From an uncultured Acidobacteriota bacterium (lineage in GTDB: Bacteria > Acidobacteriota > Thermoanaerobaculia > Gp7-AA8), in NCBI GenBank assembly GCA_937870635.1, contig CALMZP010000109.1, positions 21,947 to 85,946 of the forward strand: a DNA stretch of 64,000 nt, written 5' to 3'. The position numbers and the translations under genes are program-made. This document shows positions 11,157 through 19,001 of this stretch, piece by piece. The number at the start of each line of letters is the position of its first letter. Position 1 is the first letter of the stretch. The notes beneath the pieces were generated by a model that ran no database searches, had not been told where the DNA came from, and saw only the letters and a list, made by a program, of their open reading frames with translations.

Positions 11157-11419
11157 ATAACTACATAAGCATCAGGATATTCCTGTGGAGCACACAGAGA
11201 ACCGCAGAGAACCTCTGTGTCTGTCAGTGTCCTCTGTGCCCCCCCCGTTTGGTTAGCGGTGACATTGGGGCTGTTGTAATCGATGGTGACGCGAACGGGA
11301 CCGATGTACTGGGTAACCGAGGCCTTCTGGTTGTCTCCGCTTGGGGGAGTGGTGATGGGCTGGGCCAGCGCGGTGGCCGCAAACAGGATCAGGATGACCG
11401 GGAGCGCAAGTTTGCGCAT
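11153..11419 (-). pseudogene. Truncated DUF2911 protein (N-terminal remnant)
   Basis: The first ~54 codons look like the beginning of a secreted DUF2911 protein: signal peptide MRKLALPVILILFAATALAQ, then KASVTQYIGPVRVTIDYNSP, the conserved opening of that family. DUF2911 proteins normally run to well over 100 residues after this point. Here the similarity stops at about 11258 and the frame continues into a CACAGAG-rich inverted repeat (11191-11240), giving repeat-derived residues before the stop at 11153. I infer that the repeat or an associated rearrangement removed the rest of the gene. It is divergent from nfeD. Confidence 0.65.
11191..11240. repeat. CACAGAG-type inverted repeat
   Basis: The left part (GCACACAGAG AACCGCAGAG AACC) and right part (TCTGTGTC...GTCCTCTGTGC) form inverted arms around 11215. 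The same CACAGAG word builds the better-preserved 26-bp-arm element at 28628-28711. The element lies within the residual frame of the truncated DUF2911 gene and marks the point where its similarity ends. Confidence 0.7.
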
Positions 11420-11488
11420 GAGTTCCCTCCTTTGTGGGGCACATTCTCTGTGCTAACCTCGCTGTCCGCGCGTTCAAAACGGAAAATC

Positions 11489-11911
11489 ATGGCCTGGTGG
11501 ATCTGGGTTCTCATCGGCTTCGCCCTGCTCGGGCTGGAGTTCGTCGCTACGACGTTCCATATCGGCTTTTTCGCGGCGGGGGCGTTCTTCGTGGCGATCC
11601 TCGCCCTGGCTGGCTGGGACGGACCGCTCTGGCAGGAGCTGCTGGTCTTCACCGTCGTCTCGCTGGCGGCCGTCTTTGTGTTCCGCCCGATCGTCGTCCG
11701 GAAGTTGCGGATGAACGAGACGAAGCCCGTCGACCAGCTCGTCGGGGAGCAGGCCGTCGCCATTGATGAGATCGCCGTGCTGGGCCGCGGAAAAGCGGAG
11801 CTCCGCGGGAGTACGTGGAGCGCCCAGAATGTTGGCGACAACACAATCACAAGAGGGCAGCGCTGCACTGTCGAGCGCGTTGAAGGCCTATTGCTTCACA
11901 TCAGGGCATAA
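11489..11911 (+). CDS. NfeD-like membrane protein
   Basis: A 140-residue NfeD-family protein: two to three membrane helices (WWIWVLIGFALLGLEFV, GFFAAGAFFVAILALAGW, LLVFTVVSLAAVFVF) then a C-terminal OB-fold domain (VGEQAVAIDEIAV...GQRCTVERVEGLLL). NfeD proteins pair with SPFH/stomatin proteins in membrane quality control. The SPFH gene starts 17 bases downstream, so the two form an operon. The start is ATG 11489; upstream in-frame sequence is antisense to the DUF2911 remnant. Confidence 0.9.
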   Translation: MAWWIWVLIGFALLGLEFVATTFHIGFFAAGAFFVAILALAGWDGPLWQELLVFTVVSLAAVFVFRPIVVRKLRMNETKPVDQLVGEQAVAIDEIAVLGRGKAELRGSTWSAQNVGDNTITRGQRCTVERVEGLLLHIRA

Positions 11912-11928
11912 CTACAGGAGAGAGAGCC

Positions 11929-12891
11929 ATGGGTAGTCTCATCGTCGCCGTTGTCATCGCCGTTTTCGCGATGATTCTCATCTCGAAGATTGCGCGCGTC
12001 GTCCCTCAGCAGCAGGCCTGGGTCGTCGAGCGCCTCGGCAAGTACTCGACCACGCTGCACGCCGGATTTCACATCCTCGTGCCGTTTCTCGATACGGTGC
12101 GCTACAAGCACTCCCTCAAGGAGCTCGCGCTCGATGTGCCCGAGCAGGTCTGCATCACGAAGGACAACGTGCAGGTGGGCGTCGACGGCGTCCTCTACTT
12201 CAAGGTCCTGAATCCTGAGCGCGCCTCCTACGGCATCACCGACTACACCTACGCGATCTCGCAGCTCGCGCAGACGACGCTCCGCAGCGAGATCGGCCGC
12301 ATCGATCTCGACAAGACGTTCGAAGAGCGCACGCACATCAATATTTCCGTGGTCGAGGAAGTCGACAAGGCCTCCGAGGCGTGGGGTGTGAAGGTTCTGC
12401 GTTACGAGATCAAGAACATCAATCCCCCGCACGACGTCATTCAGGCGATGGAAAAGCAGATGCGCGCCGAGCGTGAGAAGCGCGCGCTCATTCTGCAGTC
12501 CGAAGGTCAGCGCGACGCTGCCATCAACACCGCCGAAGGCGAAAAGCAGAACACGATCAAGGCTTCCGAAGCGAAGAAGCAGCAGGCCATCAACGAAGCC
12601 GAGGGTCAGGCGGCCGCGATTCTGTCCGTGGCCACCGCGACGGCGGAAGGCATTCGCCGCGTCGCCGACGCGCTCAAGATGCCGGGCGGAGCGGAAGCCG
12701 TTCAGCTCCGCATCGCCGAGCAGTACATCGAGTCGTTCGGAAAGCTCGCCAAGGTCGGCAACTCGATGATCGTTCCGGCGAATCTCGCCGACATCAGCTC
12801 GATGCTGGCGATGGCGACCAACGCCCTGAAGCCGACGGTCGGCCACGAGCCGAAGCTCTCGGCGAGGGTCCAGCCGGACGCGAGAGCGTAG
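11929..12891 (+). CDS. SPFH/Band 7 (stomatin/QmcA-like) protein
   Basis: A 320-residue SPFH protein with an N-terminal membrane helix (LIVAVVIAVFAMILI), the Band 7 core (VPQQQAWVVERLGKYSTTL; FHILVPFLDTV) and a long Ala/Glu-rich coiled coil (SEGQRDAAINTAEGEKQNTI) that drives oligomerisation into membrane rings. Length and layout match QmcA-type stomatin homologues. It has a Shine-Dalgarno sequence AGGAGAGAG. It is operon partner of the NfeD protein and ends at a strong intrinsic terminator. Confidence 0.95.
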   Translation: MGSLIVAVVIAVFAMILISKIARVVPQQQAWVVERLGKYSTTLHAGFHILVPFLDTVRYKHSLKELALDVPEQVCITKDNVQVGVDGVLYFKVLNPERASYGITDYTYAISQLAQTTLRSEIGRIDLDKTFEERTHINISVVEEVDKASEAWGVKVLRYEIKNINPPHDVIQAMEKQMRAEREKRALILQSEGQRDAAINTAEGEKQNTIKASEAKKQQAINEAEGQAAAILSVATATAEGIRRVADALKMPGGAEAVQLRIAEQYIESFGKLAKVGNSMIVPANLADISSMLAMATNALKPTVGHEPKLSARVQPDARA

Positions 12892-12911
12892 GGGGTTCAT
12901 TAAACGAAGGT

Positions 12912-12947
12912 GAAGGCGCCGGCTCGAGCAGCCGGCGTCTTCGTTTT
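12912..12947 (+). terminator. Rho-independent terminator after SPFH gene
   Basis: A 13-bp stem (12912-12924 with 12930-12942, one G-T pair, core GCGCCGGCT/AGCCGGCGT), a five-base loop, then GTTTT. It lies 20 bases after the SPFH stop codon. Confidence 0.8.
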
Positions 12948-13047
12948 CACGTCATCCTGAGCCGGCGTCAGCGCGGCGAAGGACCTCAGGATGCGAAAGC
13001 CGGGCATTTTGAGGTCCTTCGTCGTCTTCGCGACTCAGGATGACGTG
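12948..13047. repeat. Dispersed TCATCCTGAG...CTCAGGATGA inverted repeat
   Basis: Outer arms CACGTCATCCTGAG (12948-12961) and its complement at 13034-13047 enclose inner arms CGAAGGACCTCA / TGAGGTCCTTCG. A second, partly decayed copy is at 39089-39172 and shares ATTTTGAGGTCCTTCG and CTCAGGATGACGTGA. No gene is encoded within. It resembles REP-like elements spread through many GC-rich bacterial genomes. Confidence 0.75.
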
Positions 13048-13180
13048 AGCACGATAGTCGCGCCTTCAGAAGTTCCGGATGCGGGTATTACCGAGTGTCG
13101 TCGATCACGCGCCACTCGGAGTCGATATCACACCGCCCTGTGCGCAGATCGCATATAACACCGCAAGGAGAGAACCCGAA

Positions 13181-13921
13181 ATGAGGAACACACTCGCTTT
13201 GATCATGGCCGCGACGGTTTTCGCCGCGTGCGGTCAGCAGAAGACCGCGACGCCCGCCGCGGCCACACCTGTGAAGTCCGCCGTGCCCGCGGTAGCCGCC
13301 GCACCCGGGTCGTCCGGTCTGACTGGAAAGGTTCTCGAAACTTTCAATGGCGGTGGATACACGTATCTCAGGCTGACCACAGCGTCGGGTGAGGAGTGGG
13401 CCGCCATCCGCGAGGCGAACGTGTCGATCGGGGACACTGTCACCGTCGACGCGCAGATGACGATGGAGAAGTTCGCGTCGCCGTCGCTCAACCGCACATT
13501 CGATCGCATCGTGTTCGGGACACTCGCCACGGCCGGCGCAGCCGCGGCCGCGCCGCCCGCGAGCCCCATTCAGCACATGCAGGCTCCCGTTGCCGCCGAC
13601 GTCCGCGTAGAAAAGCCGGCCGGCGGAATGACCGTCGCCGAAGTCTGGGCGCAGAAGTCGAAGCTCAACAACACAGAGGTCGTCGTGCGGGGCAAGGTCG
13701 TCAAGTTCCGTCCTGAGATCATGGGCGTGAACTGGATGCACATCCAGGACGGCACTGGATCGCCCGCCTCCGGCAACAACGATCTCACCGTGACGACGTC
13801 GGAAGTCGTCGCGCAGGGTGACACGGTCACGGTGAAAGGAACCGTCGCCGCGGACAAGGATTTCGGAGCGGGCTACAAGTATCCGGTGATCGTCGAGAAG
13901 GCGAAGGTCGTCAACCGTTAA
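13181..13921 (+). CDS. Lipoprotein with two OB-fold domains, NrfJ-like
   Basis: A 246-residue lipoprotein (lipobox AACG after MRNTLALIMAATVF) with a Shine-Dalgarno sequence AAGGAGAG. After an Ala/Pro-rich linker the first domain reads GKVLETFNGGGYTYLRLTT...WAAIRE...IGDTVTVDAQ..., the pattern of small OB-fold proteins annotated NrfJ near nitrite reductase genes in other bacteria. A second OB-like domain follows (TVAEVWAQKSKLNNTEVVVRG...MHIQDGTG...GDTVTVKGTV). Its presence 7 kb from nrfHA may be meaningful or a coincidence. The stop codon lies inside an AACCGTT tandem repeat. Molecular function unknown. Confidence 0.75.
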   Translation: MRNTLALIMAATVFAACGQQKTATPAAATPVKSAVPAVAAAPGSSGLTGKVLETFNGGGYTYLRLTTASGEEWAAIREANVSIGDTVTVDAQMTMEKFASPSLNRTFDRIVFGTLATAGAAAAAPPASPIQHMQAPVAADVRVEKPAGGMTVAEVWAQKSKLNNTEVVVRGKVVKFRPEIMGVNWMHIQDGTGSPASGNNDLTVTTSEVVAQGDTVTVKGTVAADKDFGAGYKYPVIVEKAKVVNR

Positions 13922-13928
13922 CCGTTAC
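13910..13928. repeat. AACCGTT heptamer repeat at a stop codon
   Basis: GTCAACCGTTAACCGTTAC shows two and a half AACCGTT units. The TAA stop of the OB-fold lipoprotein is contributed by the repeat itself (AAC CGT TAA). The same unit supplies the stop of nagZ at 42497 and forms an array at 39188. Confidence 0.65.
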
Positions 13929-14056
13929 GCGAAATCGTCCTGGTGTCAGGTCTGGACTGAGGTCAAATCTTCCAAAAGTAGTGTCAAAACGACGTTTGAC
14001 GCTTTTTGAACGCCTCGTAGACGGTCCCTTGTCGGGAAGCCCCTATCTTGAGGGCC

Positions 14057-14302
14057 ATGAAACTCGACCGGGAGGAGATGTCGTTGTTCGAATTGGCGTG
14101 TTCCGACGCCGGGAACATTCACGCGCAGGAGCTGATGAACGTTTTCGGCGCCGAGAGCGCGCTGACCGTGCTCGAGCGCATGCCGACCGTCCCTCTCGGC
14201 CTTTTCGCGGACCTTGTAGGCCATGTCTGGCGTGCGATCGAAGAGGCGAGGCAGCGCGACCAGTTCCGCGCACGGTTCGCGATGAAGCCGACCGTGCACT
14301 GA
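14057..14302 (+). CDS. Hypothetical small cytoplasmic protein
   Basis: An 81-residue acidic/helical protein beginning MKLDREEMSLFELAC, with no signal peptide or membrane segment. It contains a possible metal or helix-turn region (NIHAQELMNVFG) but I recognise no family. A TTG three codons upstream (14048) is an alternative start. It precedes the TPR lipoprotein gene by 21 bases on the same strand. Codon use resembles that of its neighbours, which supports it as a real gene. Confidence 0.55.
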   Translation: MKLDREEMSLFELACSDAGNIHAQELMNVFGAESALTVLERMPTVPLGLFADLVGHVWRAIEEARQRDQFRARFAMKPTVH

Positions 14303-14323
14303 CGTATCATTTGGCCTTCTCTC

Positions 14324-15250
14324 GTGAAGCGAATTCTCCCTGCAGCAGCCATCTTCTTTGCTGCGTGCGCGACCGTCCCCGTTGCGCCGCCGCCATTACC
14401 GGCGGGTGTCGAGGCGATGTCCCTGACGGGAAAGCCTCTGGCGCGGCCGGAGTATCCGCCATCAGTCGTTGCCGAGCGTGAGAAACAGCTGGAAGCGGCG
14501 CGTGCCGAGCTGGCGAAGAATCCCGACAGCGCAGACGCGTTGATCTGGGTCGGACGTCGCGAGGCTTACCTGGGGCGTTTCCGCGACGCCATCGCGACGT
14601 TCAGCGAGGGCGTGAAGCGCTTTCCGCGTGACGCGCGGTTCCTTCGTCATCGGGGCCATCGCTACATCACGGTCCGCGAGTTCGATCGAGCCGTCGCCGA
14701 TTTCGAGAAGGCCGCGAAGCTCGTGCGTGGGAAGCCGGACGAGGTGGAACCGGACGGGCAGCCGAACGCGCGAGGAGTCCCCATCGGCTCGCTGCAGTCG
14801 AACATCTGCTATCACCACGGCCTCGCGCATTATCTGAAGGGCAATTTCGAGAAGGCGTTGCCCATCTATCAGCGATGCGCGGCGGAGGCGACGAACCCCG
14901 ACCGGCTCGTCTCTGTCTCGCACTGGCTCTACATGACGCTGCGCCGTCTGGGCAGGCCGCGGGAAGCAGCGCAGGTGCTCGAGCCGATCAGCGCCGGCCT
15001 GGACGTCATCGAGAACGTGGCCTATCACAAGCTCCTTCTGATGTACCGCGGCGAGATCGCGCCCGAGGAACTGCTCGGCGAGCCGCTGGCAGGCAACGAT
15101 CGCCCCACCATCCTCTACGGCGTCGGGAACTGGCGCTTCTACAACGGCGAACCGGCGCGCGCGTATGAGCTCTTCGATCGGATCGTCGCCAGCGACCCGT
15201 GGGCGGCCTTCGCTTATATCGCGGCCGAGGCGGAGCTGGCCAGGCGATGA
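14324..15250 (+). CDS. TPR-repeat lipoprotein
   Basis: A 308-residue lipoprotein: the signal KRILPAAAIFFAACATV gives lipobox FAAC. The remainder is tetratricopeptide-like, for example ADALIWVGRREAYLGRFRDA, DARFLRHRGHRYITVREFDR and SNICYHHGLAHYLKGNFEKA, so it is a periplasmic protein-interaction scaffold. The start is GTG 14324. Its stop overlaps the start of the GGDEF-EAL gene by four bases (ATGA), indicating translational coupling. Partner unknown. Confidence 0.8.
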   Translation: MKRILPAAAIFFAACATVPVAPPPLPAGVEAMSLTGKPLARPEYPPSVVAEREKQLEAARAELAKNPDSADALIWVGRREAYLGRFRDAIATFSEGVKRFPRDARFLRHRGHRYITVREFDRAVADFEKAAKLVRGKPDEVEPDGQPNARGVPIGSLQSNICYHHGLAHYLKGNFEKALPIYQRCAAEATNPDRLVSVSHWLYMTLRRLGRPREAAQVLEPISAGLDVIENVAYHKLLLMYRGEIAPEELLGEPLAGNDRPTILYGVGNWRFYNGEPARAYELFDRIVASDPWAAFAYIAAEAELARR

Positions 15251-18200
15251 CCGCCGCGATCCCGGCCGCAACGACGGCGATCGTCATGATCGTCTTCGCC
15301 GCGTTCGTGCTGCGGCGCGGCGCGAGCCGGCTCAACCGCGCCTTCGCGCTGCTGTCGGCGGCCGTCGTCATCTGGATGGCGGCGTTCACGATGATGTATC
15401 TCGCGCGCGACGCCGCCACGGCGCTCTTCTGGGCAAAGGCCGCGTATCTCGGCGTTCCGTTCATCGCACCGGCGGTCTATCAGTTCACGATCGAGATGCT
15501 CCGTATTTACGAGCGCCGCCGCGTCGCGCTCGCCCTCGCCTGGGGTGGCGCCGCGGTCTCATCCTTCCTCGTTCTGACGACGGATCTGATCGTGGAAGGT
15601 GTGACCCTCTTCTGGTGGGGCCACTATCCGCGCTACTCGATTCCGTTCAGCTTCGCTTTTCTCGTTTTCTTCTTCGGATACCTGATCGCCGCGTCGGTTG
15701 AGTTCGCGCTGGCGTTGCGAAAGGCTTACGGCATCGAGCGCAAGCGCATGCTCCTCGTGATGACCGGGCTCGGGGTCGCCTACATCGGTTGTGTCGACTA
15801 TCTGCCCAAGTACGGCCTCGCCGTCTACCCGTTCGGGTACCTGCCGATCCTCGGATTCATGGTGATCGTCGCGCACACGATGCGGATCTACGAGCTGGCG
15901 GCCATCACCCCGTCCTTCGCGGCGAAAGAGATCATCGGAACGATGGCCGATCCGCTGTTCGTCTGCGACCGCGAGGGTCTCATCCGCCTGGTCAACCCGG
16001 CGACAGAAAAACTCCTCGGGTTTCCGGCGGACGAACTGATCGGAACACCGTTCGACCGTCTGATCGAAAGCCGCGAAGGTGAGGAGATCCTGATCCGCAC
16101 CGCAGCGGGACAGCCGATCGATATGACGGTCTCGACAGCGCCGATCGACTATGAGGGCGAATCGGTCGGCAACGTGCTGATCGCCCGCGACATTCGCGAG
16201 CGCAAACGCGCGGAGCTCGATGTGCGCGAGGCCGTCACGCTTCTGCAGACGACGCTCGACTCGACCGCCGACGGAATCCTGGTGATCGGCGACGGCGGCC
16301 GCGTTCTCTCCTGCAATGAGCGATTCCTGGAGATGTGGCGGATCCCGGCCGATCTCGCCGCCGGTGGCGACGATGATCGCATCATCCACTTCGTGCTCGA
16401 CCAGGTGGCTGAGCCGAAAGAATTCCTCCGCGTCATCAAGCTGATCTACGACCAGCCCGAAGCGGAGAGTTTCGACGTGATCGATTTCGCCGATGGGCGC
16501 CGGTTCGAGCGTCATTCAATCGGCCGCAGGATCGAAGGCGTCGCCAACATCCGTGTGTGGAGCTTCCGCGATGTCACGGCCCGCTTTGCAGCCGAGGCGG
16601 CGCTGCGCGAGTCGGAGCTGCGGTATCGATTGCTGTTCGAACAGAACGCGGCCGGTGTCTGCGTGATGAATGGTGCCGGACGCATCGTCGACTGCAACAC
16701 GACATTCGCGACGCTCGTCGGATACCAGAAGACCGAGGTGATCGGGATGTCGATGCGCGACCTTTACGCGCGACCTGTCGAGCACGACGAGCTGATGATC
16801 CTCCTCGGCGATGCGTCGAACCTCAACAGCGTCGAGGTGGAGCTGAAGAAGAAGGACGAAGGAACGGTCTGGCTGCTCCAGAGCCTGATCATCGTCGGTG
16901 AGCACGAGAACGCCGTCGTGCACGCCACGGTCGTCGATATCAGCGACCGGAAGCTGGCTGAAGAACAGATCGAGTTCCACGCCTACCACGACGTGCTGAC
17001 GAACCTTCCGAACCGGAAGCTGTTCGCCGACCGCCTGCGCCAGAACATGACGCATTCACGCCGGTCGGGACGCACGCTCGCGGTGATGTTCATCGACATC
17101 GACCACTTCAAGTCGATCAACGACACGCTCGGTCACACGTCCGGCGACGAGTTGCTGCTGGAGATGTCGTATCGCCTCCGCCACTGCGTGCGCGAAGAGG
17201 ACACCGTGGCCCGCATCGGCGGCGACGAATTCACGGTCATCCTCTCGGAGCTGCGCCATCCGGAAGATGCGGCGAGCGTTGCCCAGAAAGTGCTGCGCGC
17301 CGTGCAGGTGCCACTGACCATCGGCGGGATGCAGATCGAAGTGACGGCGAGCATCGGCATCGCGCTCTTTCCCAATGACGGATCCGATCCGGAAACGCTT
17401 CTCCGCAACGCGGACAGCGCGATGTATCGCGCGAAGGAGTCTGGTCGGAACAACTATCAGCTCTGCACGAACGAGATGAAGCTGCGCGCGATGGATCGCC
17501 TCTCGCTCGAGGCGCGGTTGCGGCGCGCCGTCTCCGAACAGCAGCTGGTCCTGTTCTATCAGCCGCAGGTGAACCTGCTCACCGGCAGGATCGTGGCGAT
17601 GGAAGCCCTCGTCCGTTGGAACGATCCCGACCGCGGACTCATCCAGCCGGGCGATTTCATTCCGATTGCCGAGGAGAGCCGGCTCATATTGCCGATCGGT
17701 GAATGGGTTTTGCGCACGGCCTGCCGCGACATGAAAGAGTGGCAGAACATGGGAATCGCCCCGGCGCGCGTGGCCGTCAACCTTTCCGCGCGCCAGTTCC
17801 AGCAGCACGACCTCGTCGAGACCGTTCAGGCCGCGCTTCAGGCAGGCGGACTGCCGCCCTCGGCTCTCGAGATCGAGATCACCGAAACGACCGCCATGCA
17901 TGACGGTGAAGTCTCGACCGGCGTGATGCGCGATCTTCGCGCACTCGGTGTGTCCGTCGCCATCGACGATTTCGGGACCGGTTATTCGTCGCTCAGCTAC
18001 CTGAAGGGCTTTCCACTCAGCGCGGTCAAGATCGACCGCGCCTTCATCGACGGCATTCCTCACGATGAAAGCGACGTCGCGATCGTCTCCGCCGTCCTGG
18101 GCATCGCCCGCAGCCTCCGTCTGCGGGTGGTGGCAGAAGGAGTGGAAACGTCCGAACAGTTCGCCTATCTGCGCAGGATCGAGTGCGATGAGGCGCAGGG

Positions 18201-18297
18201 GTATTACTTCAGCAGGCCCGGCACGGCAGACGACATGACCCGTCTGCTCACCGGTACGCCTGTGCTCGTCAGGCAGCAGCCTCGGCTGTGGATCTGA
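15247..18297 (+). CDS. 7TM-PAS-GGDEF-EAL c-di-GMP signalling protein
   Basis: A 1016-residue membrane sensor. The N-terminus has about seven hydrophobic helices of the histidine-kinase-type 7TM sensor (from AIVMIVFAAFVL to LPILGFMVIVAHTM). Three PAS-like domains follow (LFVCDREGLIRLVNPATEKL; DGILVIGDGGRVLSCN; AGVCVMNGAGRIVDCN). GGDEF is intact (residues 658-662, RIGGDEFTV), and EAL is intact (E786 in MEALVRW) with DDFGTGYSS and KIDRAFIDG downstream. It could therefore both make and degrade c-di-GMP. ATG 15247 overlaps the stop of the TPR lipoprotein. The two PilZ proteins in the window are possible c-di-GMP readers. Confidence 0.95.
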   Translation: MTAAIPAATTAIVMIVFAAFVLRRGASRLNRAFALLSAAVVIWMAAFTMMYLARDAATALFWAKAAYLGVPFIAPAVYQFTIEMLRIYERRRVALALAWGGAAVSSFLVLTTDLIVEGVTLFWWGHYPRYSIPFSFAFLVFFFGYLIAASVEFALALRKAYGIERKRMLLVMTGLGVAYIGCVDYLPKYGLAVYPFGYLPILGFMVIVAHTMRIYELAAITPSFAAKEIIGTMADPLFVCDREGLIRLVNPATEKLLGFPADELIGTPFDRLIESREGEEILIRTAAGQPIDMTVSTAPIDYEGESVGNVLIARDIRERKRAELDVREAVTLLQTTLDSTADGILVIGDGGRVLSCNERFLEMWRIPADLAAGGDDDRIIHFVLDQVAEPKEFLRVIKLIYDQPEAESFDVIDFADGRRFERHSIGRRIEGVANIRVWSFRDVTARFAAEAALRESELRYRLLFEQNAAGVCVMNGAGRIVDCNTTFATLVGYQKTEVIGMSMRDLYARPVEHDELMILLGDASNLNSVEVELKKKDEGTVWLLQSLIIVGEHENAVVHATVVDISDRKLAEEQIEFHAYHDVLTNLPNRKLFADRLRQNMTHSRRSGRTLAVMFIDIDHFKSINDTLGHTSGDELLLEMSYRLRHCVREEDTVARIGGDEFTVILSELRHPEDAASVAQKVLRAVQVPLTIGGMQIEVTASIGIALFPNDGSDPETLLRNADSAMYRAKESGRNNYQLCTNEMKLRAMDRLSLEARLRRAVSEQQLVLFYQPQVNLLTGRIVAMEALVRWNDPDRGLIQPGDFIPIAEESRLILPIGEWVLRTACRDMKEWQNMGIAPARVAVNLSARQFQQHDLVETVQAALQAGGLPPSALEIEITETTAMHDGEVSTGVMRDLRALGVSVAIDDFGTGYSSLSYLKGFPLSAVKIDRAFIDGIPHDESDVAIVSAVLGIARSLRLRVVAEGVETSEQFAYLRRIECDEAQGYYFSRPGTADDMTRLLTGTPVLVRQQPRLWI

Positions 18298-18338
18298 TAC
18301 GGGCACATCCCTTGCCGTCCATAGGCTGGAGGTGTCCC

Positions 18339-19001
18339 ATGACTTTTGACTCGAACTGGATCTGGATCGCTCTCGGTGCAGTCGCCGTCCTGGTCGTGAT
18401 CGGCCTGATTGCCCGCGGCATGCGCAGAAGCCGCACCGAAGCGCTGCGCGAGCGTTTTGGCTCCGAATACAACCACGCCGTGGCCAGCGCCGGCAGCCGC
18501 ACTCGTGCCGAGCAGGAGCTGGTCGCGCGGACCGAGGAAGCGAAGTCGTATGACATCCGCGCGCTGAACGCCGCCGAGGTCGAGCGCTTCCGTTCCGAGT
18601 GGAACCGGATCGAGCTGCGATTTCTCGAGCGGCCGACGACCGCCGTCGTAGAAGCCGATGAGCTCGTCGCGGAGATCATGCGCACCCGTGGATATCCGAT
18701 GGGTGACTTCGAGAAACATGCGGCGACGCTCTCCGTCACGCATCCCCGGGTGGTGGAGCACTATCGTGCGGGACACAACGCCATCGACGCGAATCGCGAC
18801 GGCAAGTCGTCGACCGAGGAGCTGCGGCAGGCGATGCTGCATTATCGGGAGTTGATCGAAGAGCTGCTGGGAAGGAAGTCGGATGAAGTCCGCGTGGTCC
18901 CGGTCGTGCACGAGGTGCGCGGCACGGACCGCGTTACGTCGCCTTCACAGTCTCCGGCTCGCAAGCCGCCGGCGAATTTGCCAGAGGATATGCGCCGGTA
19001 A
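18339..19001 (+). CDS. Hypothetical membrane-anchored protein
   Basis: A 220-residue protein with one N-terminal helix (IWIALGAVAVLVVIGLIARG) and a soluble helical domain (RFGSEYNHAVASAG; AEVERFRSEWNRIELRFLE; ADELVAEIMRTRGYPMGDFE). Similar single-helix proteins are common in environmental genomes but I cannot name a function. The start is ATG 18339, with CTGGAGG upstream. Its last 68 bases overlap the 3' end of purF on the other strand, so one transcript runs antisense to the other there. Confidence 0.75.
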   Translation: MTFDSNWIWIALGAVAVLVVIGLIARGMRRSRTEALRERFGSEYNHAVASAGSRTRAEQELVARTEEAKSYDIRALNAAEVERFRSEWNRIELRFLERPTTAVVEADELVAEIMRTRGYPMGDFEKHAATLSVTHPRVVEHYRAGHNAIDANRDGKSSTEELRQAMLHYRELIEELLGRKSDEVRVVPVVHEVRGTDRVTSPSQSPARKPPANLPEDMRR

